A DNA stretch of 64,000 bases from Antedon mediterranea (lineage: Eukaryota > Echinodermata > Crinoidea > Comatulida > Antedonidae): assembly GCF_964355755.1 (NCBI RefSeq), contig NC_092680.1:17585001-17649000 (forward strand). Reading direction: 5' to 3'. Within the stretch, counting starts at the first letter, position 1. Every line of letters starts with the position of its first letter. The position numbers and the translations under genes are program-made. A model generated the notes under the pieces. It made no database searches. It saw only the letters and a program-made list of their open reading frames with translations, and was not told where the DNA came from. Of the stretch, positions 54,301-62,085 are shown piece after piece.

Positions 54301-57283
54301 ATTCATAAGGAAACATATATTGGTCAGCCTTGCTTTATTTTACATGTATAAGCAGCAATAAAAACAATAATGATACCAAACACTAATAATCACAACGATT
54401 TTCGGTGGCCTAAACAGTCCAACGGACGGCGCATCCCGGGTAAGTTACCGATAATTGGCCCATGAAGTTAACTTAGTGGGGGTAAATTAACTAAACCCGA
54501 TTTACCGTTATCCTTGGTTCCAACGGGAATCTAATTTCAAATTCTGAATACATAGGCCTAACTGTATGTATAACAGGGCATGGAAACTTTATCAATTATT
54601 AAACTTGGAGTCAATTTAGACGAACCAAAAACACTACTTATAGACCAGCGATTACACTGAACCAATCAGAAATGATGAAAGTGTAAGTGTCGCAGTATAA
54701 GACTTTATTTCGATCCCTCCCCCACCCCACATAAAAATAAATACTTACGCTAATAAAATAACTAAAAAATCCAGCCAATTCCATGGATCTCTTAGATAAG
54801 TGAATTCTTTTAGTACAAAACCTCTTGCTATAACTTTGACCATCATTTCAATAGAATATATGGTTGTGAATAAATATTCGGCAATTTCTAAATGTATTGG
54901 CCTGTAAATAATGAAAGTATAATTATAGGAAATACAATAATAAAATTTGGAAGTCATAGGTGAGTTTTTTGGTCAGATTTTTAAAACTAGTAGCTGTACA
55001 GTTGTATACTCTGTGGCCTACATTTAGAACAACATTGCAAACAAAACTGCGTATGGTTTAAAATGTTACATTAAGCAGCTCCAACTTTATGAGATAAACA
55101 AAATGTGTCCATGGTCATGATGATGTCATAGCACTACCTTATTTGAGCATATCACTATCATATTTGAGCATATCACTGTCATATTTGGATACATCACACT
55201 TTTTTGGTCAAACTAGTTTGATAGTGTAGACATATCTTTACAAACCACTTCAATATACAGTGTAGGCCTAATTACGTCAGATAATAATGACGATTAAGTT
55301 GACGAGGCTAGTAGTCAGGATAGTAGGCCTAAAGATAGTGATGAGGTAATTATAATAAAGTATAATAAATAAAAATAATGATGAAAATAATAATAATAAA
55401 CTCACACATCTTCATCCTCTGGCCTAGGCACATCCATTGCTAAAAATATACAGTTTACTAAAATGGTAAGAATTACAAAAATATCAAATAATGTGATTCT
55501 TGTTAAGGAACACAACAAAAGGTAAAACAGTATACATCACAATCTAGTTACATGCGCGCCCGAGTGGGAAGACATCGAGAGATACAAAATGTGACAGTCT
55601 GTGCCTATATACATTTTAAAGCATTGTCTACGTTATTATCAAACTTGTTTGACAAAAACAGTGTGATATTCCCAAATATGGTAGTGATATGCTCAAATAT
55701 AACAGTGATATGACATCACCCTGTCCATATATGGGCACATCACATTTATTTTGTCATATACAGTTTGGAATGTAGACAGAGCTTTGGATTCAAGATTCAA
55801 GATTCAAGAAATTTTATTTGTCCATAAAATGGAAATTCACTTTGCTTGGTAGATTAAAACAACAGTATTGCAACAATTTAAAAACGTGCAGTATTATAAC
55901 AGATTAAAAATACAAGATAAAAAGTTAAAAATACTGTTAAAAATGTAAAACTATTAAAAATTGCATTAACGTCTTACATTAGAATTAAAAATATGAATGC
56001 TATTTACAACGAAGGATTTTCTAGTTCTACAATGATTTGCTCTTGGAGGTCGTAGCCTAATGCCTGATCTATTTAAGTTATAACAGTAATGTAACGGATG
56101 AGTGGGGTCTTTCATAATATTGTTAACTTTTTTTAGAATACTCTTTTCATAGATAAATGAACAAGGCGTTAGATCAGCTTTAATAATACGTTGTGCAATT
56201 TTACGTGGTCTCTCAATATTTTTCTTATCATTTTCAGTAAAGTTACCATAAAAACATCCAATGCTAAAAGATAAAATACTTTGAATAATACTTTGATAAA
56301 ATAGAATTAAAATAGTGTTATCAACTCTAATTTGCTTGAGTTTTCTGAGAAAGTAGAGCCTTTGAGATGCCTTCTTAGTTATTGGAGAGACAAACCATGG
56401 AGAAACTATAAGCAAAACAACACATACATTGTTTTATAACAATTATTCTGTTTAGAGATATGAAATGAAAATTGCTTGCTTAATTGTGTGACGTATAATG
56501 TATTCCATAAAGTGGATCTTTAATAATAAAATTATTATTACAATTTGTAATATCATTCTCCTCAGATCTTAAATAAAATAACATTGTAAACATAATTATA
56601 TGAAAATAACATTGTAAATTCCCACGCAGTTCTTTTTTTTATAAATATTATGATTGTGTTCATGATAATTACGTTTTTAAGAAAGTACATGTAGCCGATA
56701 GTTATTTTTATATTATATGCCTTTATGCTCATTAACAGTCTAAATTAAAGTCGATCGTATGCCCAGAACAATAATTGACAATGTGCTTTTTTATAATATA
56801 TACTCAGTTTAGACACGTTCTTTCTTCATTCGTGTTGGTACCATTTACTTTAAATGTTCACCAAGGTTATCCATTATTTATTTAGTGGGGACGTTTTACT
56901 TTTAAAAAATGTCTTTGGTATAATAACGCACAATGAAGGTTTTCTTTTATCTGATTGTATAAAGAAAGATGTTGTTAAATAAATACATTAAAGCTGTATT
57001 TGACTGGCATTGCCTCGTGTGAACACGAGTGTACGAGGATCAGCAAATTAATTATCAGGCAGCAAATTTTACTAAAACCTCTTAACTTAAGATATTTTTA
57101 CAAAAGACTTTATGAATCGTAAGTAACTGCAAGTAATTTAATCAAAGGATATCTATGTGTAAGAATAAGCAGCATAAGTCGTCGAACCGGGTTGATAGGT
57201 GAAAAACAAAACAACGCCTTTGAAGCGGAGAATCGGTACAGTGACGTCTTTCCTCCAAAACGCTCTCCAACAACCATAAACGT
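33307..57283 (-). CDS. Voltage-gated cation channel alpha subunit, NaV2 type (26 exons, N-terminal exon(s) missing)
   Basis: All 26 exons join in phase to 1,797 residues plus TAA. They cover domains I-IV, the linkers, and a C-terminal tail with EF-hand-like and IQ ([12 protein letters not shown]) regions. Each domain shows S1-S6 and arginine-rich S4 helices. The four pore residues are D (TLDYWEN), E (CGEWIEP), E (TFEGWME) and A (TSAGWND). Vertebrate-type NaV1 has lysine at the third site; DEEA is known for NaV2 channels, which conduct calcium or mixed cations, so a plasma-membrane voltage sensor with non-selective or Ca-favouring permeation is inferred. The III-IV linker has MFL in place of IFM. 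The visible N-terminus starts [18 protein letters not shown], which in vertebrate genes is where coding exon 2 begins. Roughly 100 residues are therefore upstream, and I did not find them between 57.3 and 64 kb. Confidence 0.95.
34912..35182 (-). CDS. NaV2 exon: DIV-S1 to S3
   Basis: [20 protein letters not shown], then [20 protein letters not shown] and [14 protein letters not shown]. Donor TTAG|GTAAGT. Confidence 0.95.
36099..36212 (-). CDS. NaV2 exon: III-IV linker with MFL inactivation motif
   Basis: [20 protein letters not shown], then [18 protein letters not shown]. The fast-inactivation particle IFM of vertebrate NaV1 is replaced by MFL. Acceptor GTATTTAG, donor ACG|GTAAGT. Confidence 0.94.
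36376..36543. mobile_element. MITE copy, TCTGTCTACA-type ends
   Basis: Starts AAAGCTCTGTCTACACTTCA and ends GTTTGATAGTGACAGAGCTT. It holds three CATATC-type internal units. Confidence 0.85.
36658..36795 (-). CDS. NaV2 exon: DIII-S6
   Basis: [20 protein letters not shown], then [20 protein letters not shown] and KKK. Donor AAG|GTACTA. Confidence 0.95.
37060..37113 (-). CDS. NaV2 exon: DIII selectivity filter with glutamate
   Basis: 18 codons: [18 protein letters not shown]. The filter position is E in TFEGW where NaV1 channels have K. This residue identifies the gene as NaV2. Donor GGG|GTAAGT. Confidence 0.96.
37375..37455 (-). repeat. Dispersed repeat, inverted copy of 13235-13310
   Basis: Contains GCACGCTATGTGACCC and TCCAATCGAATGACAGGAAT, the reverse complement of the block at 13235. 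Confidence 0.6.
37483..37746 (-). CDS. NaV2 exon: DIII-S5 and turret
   Basis: [40 protein letters not shown], a turret with NKTE and NYTW glycosylation sequons, then GYVALFQV. Donor GTG|GTGAGT. Confidence 0.95.
37858..38011. mobile_element. MITE copy, TCTGTCTACA-type ends
   Basis: Starts AAAGCTCTGTCTACACTATC and ends GTGTAGACAGAGATTT. The interior contains CCAAATATTATAGTGA-like units and is diverged. Confidence 0.8.
38097..38219 (-). CDS. NaV2 exon: DIII-S4
   Basis: [20 protein letters not shown], then [20 protein letters not shown]. Donor AAG|GTTGGT, weaker than the others. Confidence 0.94.
38425..38530. repeat. 29-bp inverted repeat hairpin
   Basis: Arms 38425-38453 and 38502-38530 are exact reverse complements (left arm starts AAAGAACTGTTGAGTTTCTC) around about 48 bases. 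A related single arm lies near 62876-62910. Probably a small MITE. Confidence 0.9.
38713..38886 (-). CDS. NaV2 exon: DIII-S2 to S3
   Basis: [20 protein letters not shown], then [20 protein letters not shown] and [11 protein letters not shown]. Donor ATT|GTAAGT. Confidence 0.95.
38945..40517 (+). repeat. 1.5-kb polypurine minisatellite in a channel intron
   Basis: Nearly all A and G on the + strand, built from (A)GGAGAATGAGAAGGAGTAGT-type units of roughly 18-24 bases with many variants. It ends 18 bases before the exon donor region at 40535. On the channel's coding strand it is a long polypyrimidine tract. Long frames across it (basic [10 protein letters not shown] on +, leucine/serine-rich on -) are translation of the repeat. 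Confidence 0.95.
40535..40900 (-). CDS. NaV2 exon: end of II-III linker and DIII-S1
   Basis: [20 protein letters not shown] (RRSVSF is a plausible basophilic kinase site), a DDEEDD run, [15 protein letters not shown], and S1 [18 protein letters not shown]. Donor TTG|GTAAGT. Confidence 0.93.
41756..41922 (-). CDS. NaV2 exon: II-III linker
   Basis: [20 protein letters not shown], then [17 protein letters not shown] and a serine/asparagine-rich end. Acceptor CTAATTAG, donor CAG|GTAAAC. Confidence 0.85.
42242..42320. repeat. (TA)n microsatellite
   Basis: Almost 80 bases of uninterrupted TA in the intron between two II-III linker exons. Confidence 0.98.
42543..42855 (-). CDS. NaV2 exon: end of DII-S6 and II-III linker
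   Basis: [20 protein letters not shown], then a cytoplasmic stretch with CKCCRKQNR. Donor A|GTAAGT. Shorter than vertebrate II-III linkers. Confidence 0.92.
43358..43705 (-). CDS. NaV2 exon: DII-S4 to S6 with the E filter residue
   Basis: [21 protein letters not shown]5 [20 protein letters not shown], then [20 protein letters not shown] with the filter glutamate, and S6 ending TLIIGNIM. Donor ATG|GTAAGT. Confidence 0.95.
44122..44298 (-). CDS. NaV2 exon: DII-S2 to S4 start
   Basis: [20 protein letters not shown], then [18 protein letters not shown] and SVLRTFRL. Donor TTG|GTAAGT. Confidence 0.94.
44708..44976 (-). CDS. NaV2 exon: end of I-II linker and DII-S1
   Basis: A cysteine-rich run (WCCLCCRR) and [20 protein letters not shown] lead into S1 [19 protein letters not shown]. 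Donor ACG|GTAAGA. Confidence 0.93.
45469..45538 (-). CDS. NaV2 exon: I-II linker
   Basis: [20 protein letters not shown], then QAD, with acceptor TCTTGTTTCAG and donor GACG|GTAAGT. Phase 0 in, phase 1 out. Confidence 0.82.
46393..46419 (-). CDS. Probable NaV2 27-nt acidic microexon
   Basis: Acceptor CCACAACTAAG and donor GAT|GTAAGT flank nine codons DLLEEEDDD in phase 0. The position and acidic composition fit the I-II linker. It is short and acceptor quality is modest. Confidence 0.6.
46538..46620 (+). mobile_element. SINE body fragment
   Basis: GTGCACTTTCAAGAACCTAT and TCAAGGCGAGTAGGGTTACC match the body of the SINE at 32205-32512. The tRNA head is missing. Confidence 0.65.
46704..46803 (+). 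repeat. 19-bp minisatellite
   Basis: Five units of CCTATGGGACAGGAACACA with small changes. The open frame it produces ([10 protein letters not shown]-type) is only the repeat. Confidence 0.9.
46805..47083. mobile_element. Palindromic MITE with TTAAAGATGTATTGTC ends
   Basis: The left end TTAAAGATGTATTGTCTCCC and right end GGGACAATACATCTTTAA are inverted repeats. A second copy lies at 61771-62085 and shares TTGTCATTTTATAAGTGAAA. It is in the intron directly after the linker exon. Confidence 0.85.
47159..47374 (-). CDS. NaV2 exon: start of the I-II linker
   Basis: 72 codons of charged, coiled-coil-like sequence ([39 protein letters not shown]). Clean acceptor CATTTCAG and donor GAG|GTAAAT. Confidence 0.88.
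47872..48000 (-). CDS. NaV2 exon: DI-S6
   Basis: [20 protein letters not shown] followed by [17 protein letters not shown], the canonical S6. Donor GGG|GTATGT. Confidence 0.95.
49012..49156 (-). CDS. NaV2 exon: DI pore helix and selectivity filter
   Basis: [20 protein letters not shown], then [20 protein letters not shown] with the filter aspartate in TLDYWEN. An aromatic tyrosine follows the aspartate, as in many tetrodotoxin-sensitive channels; sensitivity itself is not inferred. Donor TTG|GTAAGT. Confidence 0.95.
49554..49565 (-). CDS. NaV2 12-nt microexon: DI turret
   Basis: CGGTGGATGGAG between acceptor TTATTATCATAG and donor GTAAGATC. It completes a split glycine codon, adds GGW and leaves AG for the next exon. 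Without it the flanking exons still join in frame, so skipping would remove four residues. Confidence 0.75.
49809..49866 (-). CDS. NaV2 exon: DI turret, part 1
   Basis: [19 protein letters not shown] matches the NGxxxxLLCG-like part of Nav turrets. NIT is a possible glycosylation site. It ends in a split codon GG|C. Confidence 0.88.
50414..50620 (-). CDS. NaV2 exon: DI S4-S5 linker and S5
   Basis: [20 protein letters not shown], then [19 protein letters not shown] and the start of the extracellular turret ([14 protein letters not shown], with a possible N-glycosylation site). Donor GAAA|GTAAGT. Confidence 0.94.
51078..51262. mobile_element. MITE with GGACGCAACGCAAGGA ends
   Basis: Near-perfect inverted repeats (51125-51145 and 51199-51217, read as GGACGCAACGCAAGGA) continue outward imperfectly to GATCTTCG(G/T)-type sequence on both sides. 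No coding capacity. Confidence 0.75.
51700..51860. repeat. Irregular repeat (CTCCCTAAGCAGAGA)
   Basis: TCCCTAAG(C/T)AGAGAAAAATT recurs three times, with a fourth diverged copy at 51830-51860. Only simple repetition is evident. Confidence 0.65.
51976..52099 (-). other. Unassigned exon-like segment in the DI S4-S5 intron
   Basis: Acceptor GTGTTTTCACAG and donor CAAG|GTAAAT flank 124 bases. One frame reads [20 protein letters not shown] and ends [10 protein letters not shown], hydrophobic and without stops. The channel's own S5 exon is 50414-50620, and joining this segment after exon 53270-53376 creates an early stop in the channel frame. It could be a poison exon, part of another transcript, or chance. 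Confidence 0.35.
52548..53200. repeat. GGTC/GGTY-bounded block
   Basis: A (GGTCGGTCTGTC) run at 52548-52607 and a GGTTGGTCGGTTGGTCGG run at 53165-53195 flank about 550 bases with several GCGCGC words. It may be one mobile element with simple-repeat ends. No coding sequence seen. Confidence 0.4.
53270..53376 (-). CDS. NaV2 exon: DI-S3 end and S4
   Basis: [19 protein letters not shown], then the voltage sensor [16 protein letters not shown] with charges every third residue. Donor CCAG|GTAAAG. Confidence 0.94.
53500..53945 (+). repeat. Three-unit tandem repeat in a channel intron
   Basis: Units of about 135-148 bases begin ATTAGAGGCCCT(G/T) at about 53515, 53650 and 53798 and share TACGTTAAAATAAGGGGA and TTAGTGTGATTGAGTCGT. 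Confidence 0.85.
54749..54901 (-). CDS. NaV2 exon: DI-S2 to S3
   Basis: [20 protein letters not shown], then [16 protein letters not shown] and [14 protein letters not shown], all canonical. Donor GC|GTAAGT. Confidence 0.95.
55095..55240. mobile_element. MITE copy, same family, left end degenerate
   Basis: Contains GAGCATATCACTATCATATT units and ends TTTGATAGTGTAGACATATC. The left terminus is poorly preserved. Confidence 0.7.
55406..55492 (-). CDS. NaV2 exon: DI-S1
   Basis: Encodes [20 protein letters not shown] and the short acidic loop PRPEDED, with donor GATGT|GTGAGT. The start is fixed by the AC end of the U12 intron. Confidence 0.9.
55618..55785. mobile_element. MITE with TCTGTCTACA-type ends
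   Basis: Begins AAAGCATTGTCTACG and ends TGTAGACAGAGCTTT as an imperfect inverted repeat. Internal CCAAATATGGTAGTGATATG units match the copies at 36376-36543 and 55095-55240. Confidence 0.8.
55786..56415 (-). mobile_element. 5'-truncated CR1/L2-like LINE
   Basis: The frame 55966-56415 encodes the C-terminal end of a reverse transcriptase polyprotein: [37 protein letters not shown] and [17 protein letters not shown] 3' UTR and a GATTCAA repeat tail end at about 55786, next to a MITE. Catalytic RT motifs are absent because of truncation. It sits inside the U12 intron, same strand as the channel. Confidence 0.9.
57153..57283 (-). CDS. NaV2 exon: N-terminal cytoplasmic segment
   Basis: Acceptor CTATTTTCAG, then [18 protein letters not shown] and [13 protein letters not shown] just before DI-S1. 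It ends with the first two bases (AG) of a split codon. The donor is ATATCCTTTG, the U12-type AT-AC consensus. Confidence 0.92.
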
Positions 57284-57483
57284 CTGAAAATAGAAACACA
57301 GGTGATTTAAATAATCAATGACAGATTTATGAACAAAGTAAAAGTATACTTAAAATCATTTTATCATTCAGGGTGAACGATCAGGGTGCATTGTGTTGCC
57401 ATACAAAGCGTGTGGATACGAAGTGACTTCATATGAAACATATGGGGCGCCACATAACCAGCAAAAGTACAGTATATACATTT

Positions 57484-57523
57484 TACAGAGCCATATATTT
57501 CAAATATATGACTCTGTAAAAGT
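57484..57523. repeat. Inverted repeat related to 31003-31092
   Basis: TTTTACAGAGCCATATATTT pairs with AAATATATGACTCTGTAAAA around a short centre, with one mismatch. Confidence 0.7.
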
Positions 57524-58535
57524 GTATATGTGTGTTAAATGGGTGTGTCCGCTAAATAGGGGTTGAGTGTTAAAACAAGTTGCTCCTTGTTTGTTTAATT
57601 GAAACGTCTCCTAATAGAAGGGAGGTTTCCATGAATAGTGGGATCAGGATTATGTTGGTTTTTTTTTCGATTTTTGTTAAATGATAGTTGTTGTTCTTGC
57701 CTTTTGTGTACGTTTTTATGAAATTGTATTACCCCAACCAAATGAATTTCTCTGGAGTCTGGGTAATGAAGTGTTATTTGTTGTATTGTATAGGGGTGTG
57801 TCCTTGAAGACAAGAGGCGTTCTACTGTAGCCTAATTATGTAAATGTACATATATTTATACATTGTCTGTTATCAACTGCAATTAATGAAAACGGCCATA
57901 TTTATATTATAAGATTGATTACAAATTTCATAAAACACGCTATATCGGTCTGAACACGGATGAATACAGAGTGTATCTATCTATATCTCCATGGTTCAAA
58001 GAATATTATTTTCAGAACATAATATGTTATCCCTAAGGACGTACATGCGGAGGATTATAAATATAAAGGTACAAAGATATATGACATCCATGTGATAGGA
58101 TTCAACGCAGTTACTAAGTATTGACGTTTTCAATTCAGCGGCAACTCAGCGAAGAGACTGGTGAATAATACATGATGAATTAATAATTTGTATTTTAACA
58201 ACAATATGTATAGTTTCATATTAATATCTCCGACAATTTCATCTTAACATATATGTATAATTTGTCATTTTTATTGTTTCCATAGAAATATCTACGTGTC
58301 CTTTTGTTGATGTTAATCTCTGTTTATGGTGTTTTTTATAATAGAAGATTAGTAATTGCTATTTTTCTATTAAAATGCGTATACAAATATAGGCCTATAT
58401 GCGATGTAGACGTGCACCCAATTTGTGATAATATGATAATTTATATATTGTTGTGTTTAGTTGCCGTTTTCTATATTTTCTTCAAAATCAGTAGTAGGAG
58501 GAGTTTAACATTTCAGACTTTTAAATAGTGTTTCA

Positions 58536-58892
58536 TTAGACGCGTTTACATGTCTAAATACATTTAGAAGTGCTTTATTTAAACGCGTTTACATGTCTAA
58601 ACACATTTAAAAGTGCTTTATTTAAACGCGTTTACATCTAAACACATTTAAAAGTGCTTTATTTAAACGCGTTTACATTATATAAACACATTTAAATGTG
58701 CTTTATTTAAACGCGTTTACATGTCTTAATTCTTACCTTTAGTAATTCTTACTAAAGGTAAGAATTACTAAAGGTAAGAATTAAGAAGTGCTTTATTTTA
58801 AACGCGTTTACATGTCTAAATACATTTAGAAGTGCTTTATTTAAACACGTTTACATGTCTAAACACATTTAGAAGTGCTTTATTTTAAACAG
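58536..58892 (+). repeat. Tandem repeat with ACGCGTTTACATGTCTAAA units
   Basis: About eight units of 41-47 bases containing ACGCGTTTACATGTCTAAAT and AGAAGTGCTTTATTTAAA. They are interrupted by the palindrome at 58725-58785. Confidence 0.85.
58725..58785. repeat. Perfect 28-bp inverted repeat with 5-nt loop
   Basis: Arms 58725-58752 and 58758-58785 are exact reverse complements (left arm starts CTTAATTCTTACCTTTAGTA) around TAAAG. It sits inside the tandem repeat and disrupts one unit. Confidence 0.9.
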
Positions 58893-59754
58893 GTTTAGAT
58901 ATTAAAATCTGAGAGCCCAAGATCTCTACAAATATTTTTAAATTTTGTATACGAATTAACATTAGCTATTTAAAATAATCTGATTTCTACCACGAGTCAC
59001 AACACTTTTGTATTAGACATAATTAATTTAACTGACATCTGATAATTGTGAGGGCTATACAAGTATCTATTGACCATGAGCCTCGCTGTTAACGTTAATC
59101 ACTTTCCTAATTTATCTGTCTGATAAATACAAAAAATAAGAAAAGAACAAATTTAGTTGATTAATCATTTCTTAACTTATTTAGTTTCATTTTGCATTAA
59201 CAAGCTTCCGTTTACAATGTCAATATATTCATTTTGATGAATTACTCTTATTTACTTACTGTATTAAAGCCCAACATTTTTGGCCGCCCTTTATTTTTAA
59301 GCAACGATCGCGAAAATAAAGGGCGCGCGAAAATCACGAAAATCCCTACGATGTTGTTTAGAGTCTATCAGGCCTAGCCTAGGCTTAGTTAGGTATATTA
59401 TTTTCTAGTATTTCAAATTATATACAGTTTGTTTGTTAATTAACGATATACATTTTCAACAATGGTAAGATGGAAGTCGTTTACAATAGAAAATAGTCAT
59501 TTAAAAAAACATATGAGTCTATCATCATTATCAAAGACAACTTATTATTGATTGTATTATTCAGTGTAATCGATATATAAAGTACATTACAAGATAAAAT
59601 TCATAACGAGTTACTAAAAACTAAAAATAGAGAAATTTAGATCCAAAATAAATTATTTCTATTTTATTAGATTGTTAAATGATTTAATTACGTTCTTTTC
59701 TGTAGCCTTACACTTTTAAGAATTGATCTAGCAGTGGTTGATTCATAACCATAG

Positions 59755-60480
59755 TGGAGGTTAGAGTTGGCTGGTCCTGTAGAATTTCGTTGCACATAGG
59801 CCTATCAATGTATAAGTGCAATTTACAAAGATGTAACAGCTCTATTTTTATTATTATCTTAGCTCAGCCCAAACCATGATATGGCTGGTCCTGGAGACTT
59901 ATATATTTTGCTTCATGTTTCGAAGTACAATCCAATTTCCGGGCACCTAGCAACTCTATTTTTCAAAATTATCTTAGCTCAGTCCCAACAATGATAGGGC
60001 TGGTCCTGGAGACTTAGATATTTTATTTCATAATTTCGAAGTACAATCCAATTTCAGGGCACCTGGCAACTTTATTTTTTAAAATTTTCTTAGCTCCATC
60101 CCAACTATGGTGGGCTGGTCCTGGAGACTTATATATTTTGCTTCATGTTTCGAAGTACAATCCAATTTCCGGGCATCTAGCAACTCTATTTTTCTAAATT
60201 ATCTTAGCTCAGTCCAAACCATGGTAGGGCTGGTCCTGGAGACTTAGATATTTTATTTCATAATTTCGAAGTACAATCCAATTTCAGGGCACCTGGCAAC
60301 TTTATTTTTTTAAATTTTCTTAGCTCCATCCCAACTATGGTGGGCTGGTTTTGGAGACTTGTATATTTTGTTTCATATTTCAAAGTACAATCAAGTTTCC
60401 GGGCACCTAGCAACTCTATTTTTTCAAAATTTTCGTAGCTCCACCCAAACCATGCTGTAGAATTTCGTTTCATATTTTAA
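59755..60480 (+). repeat. 115-bp satellite, about six units
   Basis: The block GGCTGGTCCTGGAGACTT recurs at 59883, 59998, 60113, 60228 and 60343 (exactly 115 apart), with a diverged unit at 59769. Alternate units are more alike, suggesting a 230-bp higher-order unit. Confidence 0.92.
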
Positions 60481-61770
60481 TGTATAAGCGCAATTTCCAG
60501 AGACCTGCAACTCTATTGGATGTGGGTCAACCAGGGTGGAGGGAGTGGATAGTGTTAGTCCCGCATTCGCACCCTCCAGACAGCAACCAGCCTACGCATC
60601 TGCACCCCAAACACTTGTCTTGTTTGAATAACAGTCTATGCAAAGTCCGATATACTCAATAGACAACCTAATTATAAGAGTTTCCATGGAGATACGGCTA
60701 CGTGTCTATGGTATGTTGAAAATCATCTAACAATACAACACATACGTAATTGATACAATGCAAATTGCAAATACAATAAATAAATAATATAATTTTGAAC
60801 GAGATTAATAAAAATATGTTTAGTTTACTGGACTAAAAAATATGTAAAAAAAATGTATTGTATCTGATCATGTTTTGTCTTACGTGGGTTCATCCCACTT
60901 TTATTTCCATAAATACATTGTACAGTACATTTCTGCTGTACATCACTTTATATGTTCTGATCCATTGTGTTTTTAAATTACGTTCACATATATCTTAGCT
61001 TATATATTTTAATGTATTGTATCTGATCATTATATAACCAGCTTTTTATTATATTTAGTGTATGAAATGTATATTAATATTTAATTTTATTTAGACATAA
61101 TCTCTATATGAATTCCTGCTGGTAAGAAACATAGTTATAATAAATGAGCTTGTAGATGTTCTATAAAACAAAAAGAAAAAAACATAAGAAATTAATACTT
61201 TGGGAGGGCCTATTTGGGGCGGGGAGGCAACTGGTAAGCGGTGCATAACGAAAAAACCCAGATATTTTTTGGAATAATTAGTATTTCGACCAATCTGAGA
61301 TCAACGGAAAGCTATATTAAATTCAGCATGTTTTAAAATAATATATGTATTTCGAACTACCATTATATTTTCAGGGCGTCACAATATAAATTCCTTTAAT
61401 TTTTGTTTTTTGTGTGTATAAATACATAATATAAAAGACCACCCATTAATTCAACTGATAAAGAAATGTTGAATTGTGGTAAATAAAAATAATATAAAAT
61501 CATAGGTTTGAGGTACAACAAATGCAATGCATGCAGAAGAAAAATGTTATGCTAGTACCCCCCCCCCCCCTCCTCCGCCCCCCAAACTAGATACAGTTCC
61601 TATGTCTAAGTGTCATTTCAATATGCAGTTATGCAGTTACAACGTTTGGATAACGTTTATTTGAAAAGTTTATCTGCGAGACAGGCTATAATTTTAAACG
61701 AGAGTTTCAGCTTAGAATTCTACTGATTGTTGTGGGCCAACATAAACAATAATAATTCTGAACTCTGCCC

Positions 61771-62085
61771 TTAAAGATGTATTTTCCCCCTGAAAAAATA
61801 ATTCTTTTTGTTGAATACGTCATTTTAATGTCACATAATAGTTGTATAAATAAAAAATAATAAATAAAATGTATTTACCTAAAAAACTGTCATTTAAAGC
61901 ACAATACAGTCAATTGGCTGCCAGCCAATTAGTTTTTGGTTGAATTTAACCATTTATTTTGTCATTTTATAAGTGAAAACATTTATTTTTTCCGTTTTTT
62001 CTACGAAAGTGATTAACTTTATTAAAACTATTAAAAAATCTATTCAAAGTCAGTTTTGTCTTCATTTTCATATTATCTGAGGATT
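61771..62085. mobile_element. MITE, second copy of the 46805-47083 family
   Basis: Starts CTTAAAGATGTATTTTCCCC and contains TTGTCATTTTATAAGTGAAA. The right terminal repeat has decayed. Confidence 0.75.

Larger units (their letters stand above)
55493..57152 (-). other. AT-AC U12-type intron
   Basis: 5' splice site ATATCCTTTG at 57152. Branch-point consensus TTCCTTAAC lies about 10 bases before the terminal AC (55493). The flanking exons then join in frame into DI-S1. Vertebrate SCN genes have a minor-class AT-AC intron at the same place. The intron contains a MITE and a truncated LINE. Confidence 0.9.

Noticed and set aside
58536-58892. Regularly spaced repeats considered as a CRISPR array
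   Set aside because: Units are contiguous tandem repeats without unique spacers, and the DNA is clearly eukaryotic.
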